Shown in pieces: positions 1 to 10,818 of a stretch of DNA of 64,000 nt. The stretch covers positions 82,108,059-82,172,058 of the forward strand of contig NC_089598.1 of NCBI RefSeq assembly GCF_019320115.1, read 5' to 3'. Positions within the stretch are counted from its first letter, which is position 1; each line of letters starts with the position of its first letter. Under the pieces are notes generated by a model that was not told where the DNA came from, did not search any database, and worked only from the letters and a program-made list of their open reading frames with translations. The position numbers and the translations under genes are program-made. Source of the stretch: Miscanthus floridulus. Its lineage: Eukaryota; Streptophyta; Magnoliopsida; Poales; Poaceae.

Positions 1-1
1 G

Positions 2-148
2 GATTGCAACAGTGAGTCTGGAGAAACAACCTTGCACTGTGAGCATGTGCTGAGCCTTGAATCAGGTCCGACCATGGTGAAGGCCCGGACCATGTGGAGG
101 CCTAAGCGAACCAAGGCCCAAGAAACAGTGGTTCCATCTTCATTTTGA
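2..148 (+). CDS. Possible C-terminal tail of an upstream gene (partial)
   Basis: Reading from base 2 there is an open frame of 48 codons running to TGA at 146-148, entering from outside the window. The tail is basic (MVKARTMWRPKRTKAQ) and ends VVPSSF. I do not recognise the protein. An open frame this short can occur by chance; support comes from the coding-like composition and the AT-rich, 3'UTR-like sequence that follows. It could equally be non-coding. Confidence 0.3.
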   Translation, partial: DCNSESGETTLHCEHVLSLESGPTMVKARTMWRPKRTKAQETVVPSSF

Positions 149-1358
149 ACTGTGTGAGATGTTGGGGATGGTGATTTTGGCAGCAAACTATTTGGTAAAA
201 GATCAGAATGGTTACTAGTGTCCTCTATTGGAAGCAAATCACACAAGGCGAGACCTAAACTAATTTAGTTATGAAGTGTGAAAAATAGAGGAGATACAAG
301 TGAGTCACAATGGAGGAGACAGAACCGGGGAGATCGAATACAAAGGAGTCTTCCTGTGCATGGCTTGTTTCTGTTTTTTCTTTTGAGTTCTTTCTTAGTG
401 TTGTAAGTATTGATCTGTCTGTAGCTACAAGTGTATGAAGGGGAGCGAGTGCTTCCCATACATGTTCCTTCTGGTGCTATGTCCATATGTTATAAGCCCC
501 TTGAAAACAGCTTTGTCGCAGCCATATTCATTCAGAGAATTTTAATCTCGTATATTGTATTTGCTGATATTAAAAATTGATATTATTACTCTTCTCAGGC
601 TGATAAAGTGTGTCTAAACTTCGTACCTGGGGCAATGCGATAAATATTGAAATTGTGCAGCTTGTGATCCACTTTGACAAGCATAGTTTTTTTTAATATA
701 TCTTTTGATTTATAGTTGTTTGAACTGAAGACAGCTTGGCGTGAGCAATGACGGGTTGACATGTCTACCATCATACCATGCTTTCTGCGCCTAATTTCTA
801 GACTAGACTAGAGTTGACTGATGAGAAAGGAGAACAAACTGAATTTTGCATCCGACTCCCTTTACGGATGGCTGAATTTGAGCTGTGGAGGCTACTCGAA
901 GACAAGTCATATGCGATGTTTGGATTCTAAAGCTGTCTTTAAGTCATATGCGATGTTTGGATTCTAAAGCTGTCTTTGATGGAATTGTTCTTATGGGTGG
1001 TTCAAGTTAGGTTACCAAAGTTAATATAAGAGGGGCCCTGCAAATCATTGAGCTGGTTAATGATCATTGATTGGAATTGCTAATCGATGTGCCACTTTTT
1101 TTATACGACTTATTTGTAGAGATCATAATATATCAATCACCAATAATCTTGAAAATCGTTAATTTTTCCTGGTTTGGTCAGGGCAGCAACAGGGACGCTG
1201 GTAGACTTGTCTTTTCAGTCATATTTTTTCAGCGAAGGAACAATATGGGGAGGCCTGCCTGACCAAGGAAAGCTTATCGGCCGGATGAACGGTGCAGCAA
1301 GCAGACCTCAGACTCTCAGAGAGAAGAAGAAGCCCGGGCGGAACAAGCGCATCCAGTG
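149..1358. other. Intergenic; possible 3'UTR then upstream region of the Aux/IAA gene
   Basis: AT-rich sequence without a convincing ORF. Its left part could be the 3'UTR of the gene ending at 148. Its right part precedes the Aux/IAA start codon, so it would hold that promoter and 5'UTR. The only clear structure is the tandem duplication at 904-977. I could not pick a TATA box with confidence. Confidence 0.5.
904..977. repeat. Perfect 37-bp tandem duplication upstream of the Aux/IAA gene
   Basis: The 37-base unit starting AAGTCATATGCGATG at 904-940 is repeated without mismatch at 941-977. Identical copies imply a recent event. It lies about 380 bp before the Aux/IAA ATG, so it may duplicate promoter sequence. 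Confidence 0.95.
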
Positions 1359-2269
1359 ATGTCGACGAGCTCGACCAACTCCACGGCGGCTTCCCTGGCC
1401 GTGTCTGGCCTCGACTACGACGACACCACGCTCACCCTCGCCCTCCCAGGCTCCTCCTCCTCCGCCGACCCCGCCGCCGCCGACCGCAAGCTCCCCAAAG
1501 TACGCGCCTTCTCTTCTCGCTAGCTTCAACCCTCGCGCGCCGCGTGTGGACACGACGCCCGATGCCCATGGACGGCACGACTTTTGTTGACTCTGGACTT
1601 ACCTGGACGCTTGTGTGACGTCACGATGTGCAGGGCGCGGGCCGTGGGGTGGCCGCCGGTGCGCGCGTACCGGCGCAACGCGCTGCGCGACGAGCAGGCC
1701 AAGCTCGTGAAGGTGGCCGTGGACGGCGCGCCGTACCTGCGCAAGGTGGACCTCGCGGCGCACGACGGGTACGCGGCCCTGCTCCGCGCGCTCCACGGCA
1801 TGTTCGCCTCCTGCCTCGGAGCCGACGGGGCCGGGAGTCTCGTCGACGCCGCCACCGGCGCCGAGTACGTGCCCACCTACGAGGACAAGGACGGCGACTG
1901 GATGCTCGTCGGCGACGTACCCTTCAAGTAATTCACCGTACCCACCTCTTCTCGCTTGTTCCTGCTAATTATCTGTTCCCCAACCAATCCAAATCGGTGA
2001 AATACTTCATTGTCAAGCGTGCTAATCCCTCTCTTTCACATGAACGCAGGATGTTCGTGGACTCGTGCAAGAGGATCCGCCTCATGAAGAGCTCCGAGGC
2101 CATCAACCTATGCAAGACCTCCAAATCCATGCATGCCCAAGCTACAAGATGTTACAGTACATATCATCATACAAGTACTGACATAGTGACATTATTACTT
2201 CATTGCATTGCTTCATGCAGCTCCAAGGACATCATCCCAATGATTGTTGTCGCCCTATTAGGCGGCTAA
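1359..2269 (+). CDS. Aux/IAA auxin-responsive repressor, three exons, frame disrupted at the exon 1/2 junction
   Basis: Aux/IAA proteins are nuclear repressors that bind ARF factors and are degraded through TIR1/AFB receptors when auxin is present. Exon 1 (1359-1499, ATG at 1359) encodes domain I, LTLALPG, an LxLxLPG EAR motif. Exon 2 (1634-1927) encodes the degron VGWPPVR and domain III ([15 protein letters not shown]), then [17 protein letters not shown]. Exon 3 (from 2050) gives [20 protein letters not shown], the end of domain IV (PB1 fold). Intron 2 (1928-2049) joins in frame as AA|G. Intron 1 (GT at 1500, AG at 1632-1633) does not: exon 1 is 141 nt where phase 2 is needed, so one base is extra around CCCAAAG. 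The C-terminus after SSEAINL runs about 55 further codons to TAA at 2267-2269, longer than the usual short tail, so a further intron or altered end is possible. Family is certain; whether the locus is functional is not. Confidence 0.85.
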
Positions 2270-2680
2270 TTTGTCTGAATTTGTTCACCAAAGTGTGCAC
2301 TGGAAGAGGCTTGGCTGCTCAGGTCCTCCATGCACGTTATACACCGTAGGATCAGGGTTCAGTCTGTTGTGTTCTGTACAGGCCATACACCCCATGGAAA
2401 CTTCCTCAGTTTCAAGTGCCCTTTCTCTCGGCCGGACGGTTTGGTTTTTGGACGCCGGCGAGAAGGCGGCGCTAGCACGTCGTCAGCTATAGATTATTAG
2501 TAGTAGTTCTGTTTTTCGCTTTCTTTCATACTTGGATTTCTGTTTCAGTCTTTGCCCTGGATCGTCTTGTCTCGAGGGATCCATGCATACACGAATATGG
2601 TACATGCTGTGTGCTGTTTTCATTGTATAAGGTCAAAGAATACAAGTACGATCTATCAGTGTTCTTGTAATTTGGCAGCC
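2270..2680. other. 3' flank of the Aux/IAA gene
   Basis: Probably 3'UTR and downstream spacer of the Aux/IAA gene, ending at the Copia insertion site. No second gene or repeat is seen here. Confidence 0.45.
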
Positions 2681-2685
2681 TGATC

Positions 2686-3138
2686 TGTTAGTTTGATCTC
2701 TACTGATTGGCCCAATGGCCAATCGGACCCCTTGACCGCATCCTGATCGGGGACGCTTAACCGACCACTGGTCGGCGGGCCCCTGTCACACAGCGCTGTA
2801 AGAAAAGAGAGAGGTGGGGGTCAAGGCACGCGAGACGAGGTTCGACGCTGCCACTGGACCCTACTGAAGAACCCTAGAATCCCTTCCGATCGTGGGCAGC
2901 GCTGCAAGTGATGGGAAGCGCCACCGGATGCGTCGCCATCCTATGGACTACACCGCCGCTGCCATGGCGATTTCTTCCCCTCTACCTCCTCTGTCGAACC
3001 CAAAGGTATGGGCCTCTACACTGTCTCCCTCTCCCGAGTCTGCCTTCCACTCCGGATTCATGTTTTAGGTCAATTTGAATCAAATAGAGATGAATGCACC
3101 CACTAATCGACACCTAGATGATCCCTAAGGTTTTAACA
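2686..3138 (+). repeat. Copia 5' LTR (453 bp)
   Basis: Starts TGTTAG and ends AACA. It aligns along its length with 22195-22662; the right copy has 15 extra bases near its middle (CATGCACTACGCCGC region) and scattered substitutions. Confidence 0.95.
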
Positions 3139-3139
3139 A

Positions 3140-3152
3140 TGGTACCAGAGCA
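3140..3152 (+). other. Copia primer binding site (initiator Met tRNA type)
   Basis: TGGTACCAGAGCA follows the left LTR after one base. It differs by one base from the usual plant Copia PBS TGGTATCAGAGC, complementary to the 3' end of initiator methionine tRNA. Confidence 0.9.
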
Positions 3153-3235
3153 AGGTTGCCAGTGTGTAGATCTAGTATGGGGTAGAAAATTAAAAAGAAA
3201 TCGAAGAGAGGCAGAGGGTTCGATCCAGTTTGGAT

Positions 3236-3525
3236 TGAAACCCTAACCCTAATCGGGGGGGAAGAAATAGAGATGTAGAGATGTAGAGGGTTCAACCGAA
3301 CCCTAACCGTCGGGGAAGAAGAACAGTGAAGTAACCCGAACCCTAACCTAACCCAACCCCAAATTGGACAAGATCCGAGAAGAATAGAAGAAGACCCAAA
3401 AGAGAAGAAGAAGGGGAAAGGGGAAGAGCTAGGAAGGCGGCTTACCTCGCCGATCTCGAATCAAAACCGAAAGAAAAATCGAATCGGGTTAATCCTAACC
3501 CTAATCCTAATCCTAACCCTAAAGA
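3236..3525 (+). repeat. Telomere-like CCCTAA motifs in the Copia leader
   Basis: Clusters of CCCTAACCCTAAT-type sequence occur at about 3238-3253, 3301-3356 and 3490-3523, separated by purine-rich GAAGAAG sequence. They are degenerate relative to the plant telomere unit CCCTAAA and sit in the 5' leader, so they are part of the element and not a telomere. Confidence 0.75.
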
Positions 3526-3562
3526 ATTTTTATGTTTCTGCTGCAAAGTTTAATGTTTATTA

Positions 3563-4352
3563 TCTTTCAATTAAATTCGAACCAACGGGAGAATTTAATT
3601 TGAAGAGCAGTTATATTTAGTAAATTATGATTACGTTGATCCTCTAATTAAATTGGAACTAACGAAAAAACTTAATTAGAGGAGTAGTCCATTTTTTGTT
3701 TAAGTAAGATTATGGTATTGTCATTTTCTGACCAACGTTGATGATGACAATATTATAACGAATTTAAGTTTGAAGTTTAAATCTCTAGAAAATTTTACAC
3801 CAACGTGGTGAATTTTTCAGAGAGTTGATAAGGACCAAGAAATGCTCCTGAACTAATAGAATGTATTTTGTTAACATGTTTTCGCTGCGATAAAGTTGAT
3901 TATCTTCTAATTAAATTCGAACCAACGGAAGAATTTAATTTTGAAGAGTAATTATATGGATTTTAAGTTAATTTCTGAGTTTTATGCATTAATTCTATTT
4001 TCTGCCCAACAATGATGTAGAATTGATGCATAAGCATATAGTATGTTTTATTTTTAATCGATGAGATCACTCAGCTGCATGCCAACAGGCTACAATGCTG
4101 GGGTATGCGAATGAAAAGGCTTGAGTCAAGCCAGTTCATGACAATTTTTGTTAGTTTACTAATTTTCTGATTAAATTGGAACCAACGGGAAGATTTAATT
4201 GGAAAATGAAGTATAAGTGAATGTTTTAGTTGTCATGACGGCATAGTAATTATGCTAGTCCATCCTGCTGGCGAGAGAATTTTTTGTGATGATTCATATG
4301 TTTTTGTATCCGGCATAGCGAGAGAAGTTTGGGTAGCTCTTATGCTATCCTA
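3563..4352 (+). other. Array of stem-loops with a shared CCAAC(G) loop motif, Copia leader
   Basis: Hairpins seen: 3563-3606 (arms 3563-3578 and 3591-3606, loop GAACCAACGGGA), 3641-3682 (loop with GAACTAACGA), 3713-3755 (loop TTTCTGACCAACGTTGATG), 3781-3828 (loop with ACCAACGTGG), 3904-3946 (loop GAACCAACGGAA), 3983-4032 (15-bp arms with one mismatch, loop with GCCCAACAATG), 4072-4100 (weak, GCCAACAGG), 4163-4206 (15-bp arms pairing fully if G-U is allowed, loop with ACCAACGGGA), and a looser one near 4311-4352. Arm sequences differ between hairpins while complementarity and the loop motif persist. There is no ORF. The function is unknown to me; packaging, dimerisation or translation control of the element RNA are possible. 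Confidence 0.8.
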
Positions 4353-4360
4353 GTATTAAC

Positions 4361-5150
4361 CATGGCACAATAGAAATGCACCGTCATGGTAAATACTAAT
4401 CAGAGGACAAGGAAAAGATGCAAACGTGACTTGCAAAAGTACCGTTAATAAAAGACCTCGTTGAGTTCTTGAAGTGAAATAAGGAAAGTGTACTTCTAAA
4501 CGGATCAAGAAATAACTTTGTTTACATGACATAGTCATGTGAATGAAGCAAGTTAAAAGTGTCTCCTCGTTTACAGACTTTCTGAATAGTTATCGAAATT
4601 ATGGTAGTAAAGTTCATGCCATATTTCAAGGGGGAGAATATTAAGATCAATTAAGAAAAATACTCTTACTCTTCAGTAAGAGTGAGATAAAGATTAATTA
4701 AGATGAATACGACCGTTGGAGGAGTATAGCTGTCACAACGATGATACCCCTAAGCAGAGAAATAGCTAAATTCCTGGACCTTTAAAGTTCTGACAGGAAG
4801 ATAGCGTAGTCAGTCTCAAAGATGTTAAGGTGGTGCTTAAAGCGCCATATGAGAGTTTAACGGATTGAGCCCAAAATACGATATTTGAAGATACATTATC
4901 TTTAGAAAAGATGGGAAGATCTAGGAGAGCATGGTATGTAGAGACCTAAGACTTTGAAGAGAAGCGGGACTGCATGCCCACTTCAGTGATTCAAAAACAA
5001 CGAATCTCTCAATACTTATTGATGTTGTATGACTTATACAACACCTGTTGTTAGCTTTTTGAAGAAGATGAATAATGTAAACAAGGATCTTGTCATACAG
5101 GAGCCTGTAGAATCAATTGCCTCTTGGCAATAAAGAGCAACAATAGTCCC
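4361..5150 (+). other. Decayed Copia internal region, no readable gene
   Basis: AT-rich sequence between the hairpin array and the pol remnant, where gag, protease and integrase should begin. No frame stays open. A short hairpin (CTCTTAC/GTAAGAG) lies near 4666-4690. CCGTTGG at 4713-4719 is the exact complement of the CCAACGG loops upstream. Confidence 0.5.
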
Positions 5151-5151
5151 A

Positions 5152-5446
5152 TATGAAAGTGCTAGTAGAAGAGGCCCCAGAAGATCTCAAAGAATTAGTA
5201 AACTAGTTTTTTCTAAAGACTATGAAGCCAATGTTAGTAAAGAAATTCAAATAGAAGGTGATTCCACCTCACTTAAAGAAGCCATGAGAAGCGTTTACTC
5301 ATTTAAATGGCAAGAAGCTATGAAAGTTAAAATGAATTAGGTGAATACCAATGATGTTTGAGACTTAGAAGTAATTCCCAATGGAGCCAAAACAATAGGC
5401 TGTTAATGAGTCTACAAGACAAAATATGACTCTAAAAGAAATGTAG
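5152..5446 (+). pseudogene. Copia pol remnant: linker and N-terminal reverse transcriptase
   Basis: One frame reads the typical Copia segment before RT: a RRSQRISK-like stretch, DYEANVSKEIQIEGDSTS, EAMRSVYSFKWQEAMK, then DLEVIPNGAKTIGC and VYKTKYDSK. Several stops interrupt it, including TAG after KVKMN and TGA in place of the Trp of VWDL. The gypsy insertion at 5447 cuts the frame, and the continuation begins after 20521. The nearest type is grass Copia pol; it is inactive. Confidence 0.85.
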
Positions 5447-6682
5447 TGTCGGTGCAGAAAGTGACCAACACGTAAATATTTGTAGTTTTGCCGTACGTTG
5501 TGATCGGATGTGGCCTAGCACTAAATGACATAGGGTTTATACTGGTTCAGGCAACATGCCCTACGTCCAGTTTGAGTTGGTTGGTGACTTTATTCCTGAG
5601 CCCAGGTGCTCAAAGTTTGCTGTGGGGTTACAAACGAGAGGGAGAAGATGGGGGGTGCAAGAGGCTCGGTTGGACTCTGGGCTGAAGGGACGAGTGAGAT
5701 GGGAGCTCCTATGTGCGCTAAGTATTTGAGCGTGTGCTCTGTGTATCTGTGAGATTGATCCTGGAGTTGTGTTTTGAATCATCCAAAGGGATCCTCCTAT
5801 TCGGAGAGAGCGCATCCCCTTTTATAGATGAAGAGGATGGCTTTACAAGTGAGAGAGGGAGAGTTTACGTATGCTACTGAGTCTTGTCGCCCACACCATC
5901 GGGTACAATGATGATTGTAGGCGCCCATGATACTGTTGATGTCAGATGCATGTGGGGGGTTTTATCGTCTTCTTCTGGTATGGCAGATGTCAGCGCCTAC
6001 CATACTGTTGGTGCCCAGAGGCATGGAGGGTTTTACCGTGTTCGCCGGGTATGGGAGTTGAGGGCGCCTACAACACTGTAGGGTAAAACGTCGGTGCCCA
6101 CAACACTGCTTGGATTCTAACATGCCTAGAAGGTGGTAGGGCACCCTTCTGTCATGTCCTGGTACCGTCCTATAGGTGTATAGGGTACGGTCTTTGGTAT
6201 TACGGTTGACTTGAGCGTTCTGCCTTACTTGCTCCGTCTATTTCCTAGGTCCTTACCGAGCGGGCGTCCTCGGTCGGTTGGTCCCAGTCCGCTCCGACTG
6301 TGCCAATCAGAGAAGAGCTATAAGCAGAGGTTTGTTGTATCCCCGGTCGGAGGCGCAGGTCGGAGTTGGAAGCGATGTTGGCCAGGCTTTCCTGTCGGAG
6401 AAGCGGGTCAGAGTTGGAAGCGAGCAACGTTCCTCATTGGCTAGGCCTTTTGGTTGGAGAGACAGGCTGGAGTCAGAAGCGAGCGCCGTTCCTCCTCGAC
6501 TAGGCCTTCTGGTTGGAGAGGCGGGCTGGAGTCAGAAGCTAGCCATGATCGCCCTTTTGGCCTGTCGTGGGGTTTTTTTTGGGCCGACCCAGGAGTTACG
6601 CGTCGTTCGCAACGTTGTCTGCTGGGCTGAGCTCTTGCTGGGAAGTAGGTCCATGAGGGACCCTTGGTTTATGAACCCAACA
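5447..6682 (-). repeat. Gypsy copy 1, 3' LTR (1236 bp)
   Basis: On the plus strand it begins TGTCGGTGCAGAAAGTG and ends TTTATGAACCCAACA, matching the other three LTRs of this family in the window. A minus-strand TATAAAA lies at 5820-5826. Downstream on the plus strand GGAGCCCCCGAGC (6683-6695) is, read on the minus strand, the polypurine tract. Confidence 0.94.
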
Positions 6683-7500
6683 GGAGCCCCCGAGCTCCCG
6701 GGTGATTCCGGTAGAATTGTCTAGGGGATTTTTGTCTTGACGGCGGGTGTGTGCGAGCGCACCCACGGGTGTAGCCCCCGAGTCCCTGGGCGATTTAGTA
6801 GAATTGTCCGGGGGGGTTTCATGTCGCTAGTGGGGGAATTTTTTGTTTTCGAACGCGGGGGCGCGCGAGCGCACCCACGGGTGTAACCCCCAAGCCCCTG
6901 GGCGATTTGGGCAGAATCGCCTGGGGGGTTTTTGTCACTGGGCATGAGTGTTTGCACCTTGGTGGGCATAGCATCTTTTTCCAGTTTTTGACCCATCGTT
7001 TCTAGGAGCGTGATCCCAGGCATTTTGGGCGAGACAGAGTTCGTCATCCAGAGCATTGGGCGTAGCCAAGGGTCGAGCGAGACGAACTTGCGGACCCAGG
7101 CGTTGGGCGTAGCCGAGGTAAGCGAGGGATCGGGTGAGCCGGACTCACGGATCCAGGCATCGGGCACGCCGAGGGATCGGGCGAGTCAGAGTCACGGACC
7201 CAGGCGTCGGGCATAGCTGAGGCAGGCGAGGGGTCAGGCGAGACAAACTCGTGGACCCAAGCGTTGAGCGCAGCCAAGGGATCCGGCAAGACGGACTCAC
7301 GGACGTAGGCATCGCCCATAGCCGAGGCAGGCGAGGTATCGGGTGAGACGGACTCACGGATCTAGACGTCGGTGTGCCGAGGGATCGGGTGAGTCGTAGT
7401 CGCCAATCCAGGCGCTGGGCGCATCGAGGGATCGGACGAGTCTGAGTTGCGGATCTAGGTGCAGCTGAGGTCATGCCGAGGTGTTGGGCGTCCTGAACCC
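6683..7500 (-). repeat. Degenerate tandem repeats in the gypsy 3' untranslated region
   Basis: Two repeat types occur. At 6683-6935 a unit of about 100 bp carrying GCGCGCGAGCGCACCCACGG and GTAGCCCCCGAG appears about three times. At about 7010-7480 a unit built on GGATCGGGCGAG, ACTCACGGA and CAGGCGTCGGGC repeats with strong degeneration. The same two blocks recur at 49416-50150 in copy 2. Open frames across them are by-products of the repeats. Confidence 0.8.
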
Positions 7501-9369
7501 CTTAGCCCTATTGGGCTCGGTAGGGGTCGGTTTGAGTTTTCGTGCGTTACCCCGTCCGCGGTTTTCGCAACCGGAGGGGCTAGCTAATGTCGCTTGCCTT
7601 GATGGCTCGAGTGATGAGCTCGGTGAGCTCACTAACGGGCACGTTTGAGTGAAATCTAGGTTCGTCGTTCATCACGGGGTCGACATAGCCCTCATGTGGC
7701 ATTCCACTGCTCCTTAACCCACGTCTCGACAGATGCCTGGGTCGTTCTGGAGACCGACCTAGGTGGCCCGCTGTCCTCCCCTCGATGGAGATTCTGTGGG
7801 CATGGCTCAAGGTTTAGGATCGAACGAGAAGGTTGAGATGACCCTATCTGCTTTGGGGCAGACTGGGTGAGGGCCGCTTGGGGCTCATCTACGTTTTCTC
7901 CCCTAGCTCTGTTTGACGTGAGGCGGCCTCAAGCCCTTCACGGGCCGGCCTTCGAACCTTGGTCGGTCGTTGCTCATGTTGAATGTGGCAACTGTCGCTT
8001 TGTGACGCAACACGGAGCGTTGTGACGCATTTAACTGCATATGCGATGCTTCGGATGTATGGGATGAATGAATGTGAATGCGTGTAGGATTGTTTGAATG
8101 ACAACAAATGAATGAATGATCATATAAAGAAATAGTGGGGGTTTGGTAATGTTACCTTGATGACTTGAGTGACGGGGTTTGAGGAGCTCCTATCAGATAT
8201 GTCCGACCGGGATCCGCGCTCGTCGTTCGTGACAGAGTTGGCATGGCCCACATGGGGCATCCCTCTACTAGGCGGAGATCGACTCAAGAATCCCGTTGGT
8301 CTCTCCTAGGTGGAGATCCCATCGTTGAGCCTTTCCAAGTCCCGCCTGGGAAGGCGGAGGGCTGCCTACGCGCAGTTGTGCCTTGTTTCTCGTGCCCGGC
8401 GTGCGGTAGTGGTGGGCCATACCTAGGCCACGTCCTGCCTGACCAGGCACCATCTTGTCGGGCAGGGCGCATCCCATCAGTCAGGGTGCGTCCCGCCGTA
8501 TTCTATCCGCATTGAATGGGGGAAGAGAGAGGATTTTTTGCCCTAATCCCTCGCCTTTTCCCAACTACTACGCCTTCTCCTTAAATAGGGGAAGGGAGAG
8601 CTCGCTTATTCCCTATCTGCCACCTCTCTTCCTTCTTCCTTCTCATCAAGAGTGCTTGTGTGCCACAGCGGTTCCTTAGTGAGAGAGGGTAAGCAAGAGG
8701 GAGAACTCATAGGTCGGGTCAGAAGCTTCGTTCGAGCCGAGCATTGCCTCGTCGGAGGGTGAGCAGCCTTTATCTTCACCGGTCGTGTTGTCAGCCGATG
8801 CTGTCGGGTAGCCATAGTAGATGTAGCCAGCAGATGTAATAGTTTAAGTTCATGGGGGAGCCCTCGTGTGAACAGTTGTATTGACGAATACATCAATTTT
8901 CATTTTGTGATGAATTACTTCGTTCAGGGAAGCTTGTCCCGTCCGTTCCTTATTTTTACCTTAGCATAGGTTTGTTTTTATTCTTTATTTTTTGCACCTA
9001 CCTGTTCATCCCGTAGGCTACAACCTTAAGAGCCTAGGCGTGGCCTGCGAGGCTCAGCTGCTCGTAACCGTCGATAGAGGCAGGGTGCGATCGGTCGGAA
9101 TATTGAAGCAAAGTTTACGTAAGATAATTAAAGGAACGGACTACTCTTTCGTTCGGGTAAAGACTGTATTTACCATATGATAGTACAAAAGAGGTGGTAT
9201 CGTACCCCCATGGAGCCCTCGAGTGACACGGGCCAAAAGTGTTCGGGCTGTGGTGCTCTGTAGGAGCGAACATTGAATGAAAAAACGGTAAGACCGAATT
9301 TTTTAGGGAAGAAACAACGTAACTGTTCGATGTTCCAAGTATTGGTGAGAACATCGCCGTTGTCGTTCT
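7501..9369 (-). other. Gypsy copy 1, region between integrase and 3' LTR
   Basis: Non-coding part of the element. Most of it aligns with 50151-51420 of copy 2. About 0.6 kb around 8275-8890 has no counterpart there and is either an insertion here or a deletion in copy 2. No protein is recognised. Confidence 0.65.
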
Positions 9370-10460
9370 TTAGTTGGTAGGCACCCGGTCGGATAACTTT
9401 GGTCATCGTATAGGGTCCTTCCCATGGCGGAGAGAGTTTGTGCTTCTCCTTGGTCGACTAGGTCCTTCAAAGCACGAGGTCTCCGACCTCGAGGATCCTT
9501 CCTCGAATTTTCCTCTCGTGGTACCGGCGGAGAGTCTGCTGGTAGCGAGTGGGGCAGATGATGGTCGTCTCATGGGCCTCCTCGAGCAGGTCGATCGTGT
9601 CTTGCTGAGCCTCCATGGCTCAGTTGCGGTTGAAGGCCTTCACTCTAGGGGCACTGTGGTCGAGGTCGGAGGGCAGCACTGCTTCAGCTCCGTAGGCCAG
9701 GAAGAAGGGTGTGAACCTTGTGGATCAGTTTAGGGTCGTTCTCAGGCTCTAGAGGATCACTAGGACCTCTACAACCCATCACCCGGCGTACTTGTTGAGT
9801 CGGTCGAAGATGCGTGGCTTAAGTCCTTAGAGGACCATGCCATTAGCGCGCTTGACCTAGCTGTTAGTACGTGGATGTCCGACCAAGGCACAGTCGATCT
9901 TGATGCCGTATCCATCACTGAAGTCCAGGAGCTTCTTTCTGGTGAAGTTAGTCCCATGGTTAGTGATGATACAGTTAGGAACGCCGAACCGGTAGATGAT
10001 GTCGTGGAAGAATTTGACCGCCTCTTCCGAGCGGATGTTAGTGATGGGCTTCGCCTCTATCTACTTGGTGAATTTGTCCACTGCTATGAGTAGGTGAGTG
10101 AAGCCACCGGGCCCTTTTTGAGGGGTCCTACCATGTCGAGGCCCCAAACCACGAATGGCCAGGTGATGGGGATGGTTTGGAGCTCCTGTGTCGGTAAATG
10201 AGTTTGCTGAGCGTAGAACTGGAATCCCTCGCACCTACGGACGACCTCCTCTGCATCTCGTAGTGCGGTGGGCTAGTAAAAACCTTGCCGAAAGGCTTTT
10301 CCGACCAACGACCTCGGGGCCACGTGATGTTCATAGATTCTAGCATGGACCTTGAGGAGGAGCTGTTTCCCTTGGTTGGTTGGGATGCACTGCATGAGTA
10401 CCCTTGATGGACTTTGCTTGTAGAGTTCTTCACCGATGGTGATGAACATCTTGGCACATC
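9370..10460 (-). pseudogene. Gypsy copy 1 integrase remnant
   Basis: Integrase inserts the cDNA into the host genome. By comparison with copy 2, the minus strand holds the zinc-binding N-terminal region at about 10200-10460, the catalytic core at about 9870-10100 and the C-terminal part (counterpart of GFTPFFVAYGAEAV) at about 9600-9740. Frames shift and stops are frequent, so only patches translate; the function is lost. Confidence 0.75.
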
Positions 10461-10818
10461 GAGCGATCTACCGAGCTTTAGTATTTTTGGGTTGGAGATC
10501 CTCCTCGAGGAGGTAGGCGAGCAGCGGCGCTCTCTAGTTGGTTTGATCGAGTGCCAACACGATGACGTTGGTGGGTGATGTTGTTATGGAGGCACTGGGG
10601 TCGGAGCCCCTGAGCACCGGTTTGGCATCGGGTTGTGTCTAGATCAGACTTTCTAGGATGCGGGCGGATAGCTCATGGAGGTCGTTGATGAAGACCCCAC
10701 TTGGAGACGGATCCCACCTGGCGGCCAACTTTGCGAGAAAATCGGCGGCATCGTTGTCTTTTTGGGGGACGTGATGCAGCTTGATCCCCTAGAATTTATC
10801 CTTAAGCTTGCGCACCTC

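Noticed and set aside
6721..7474. Several open frames of 90-150 codons on both strands
   Set aside because: They lie in degenerate tandem repeats of the gypsy 3' region, repeated at 49416-50150; not proteins.
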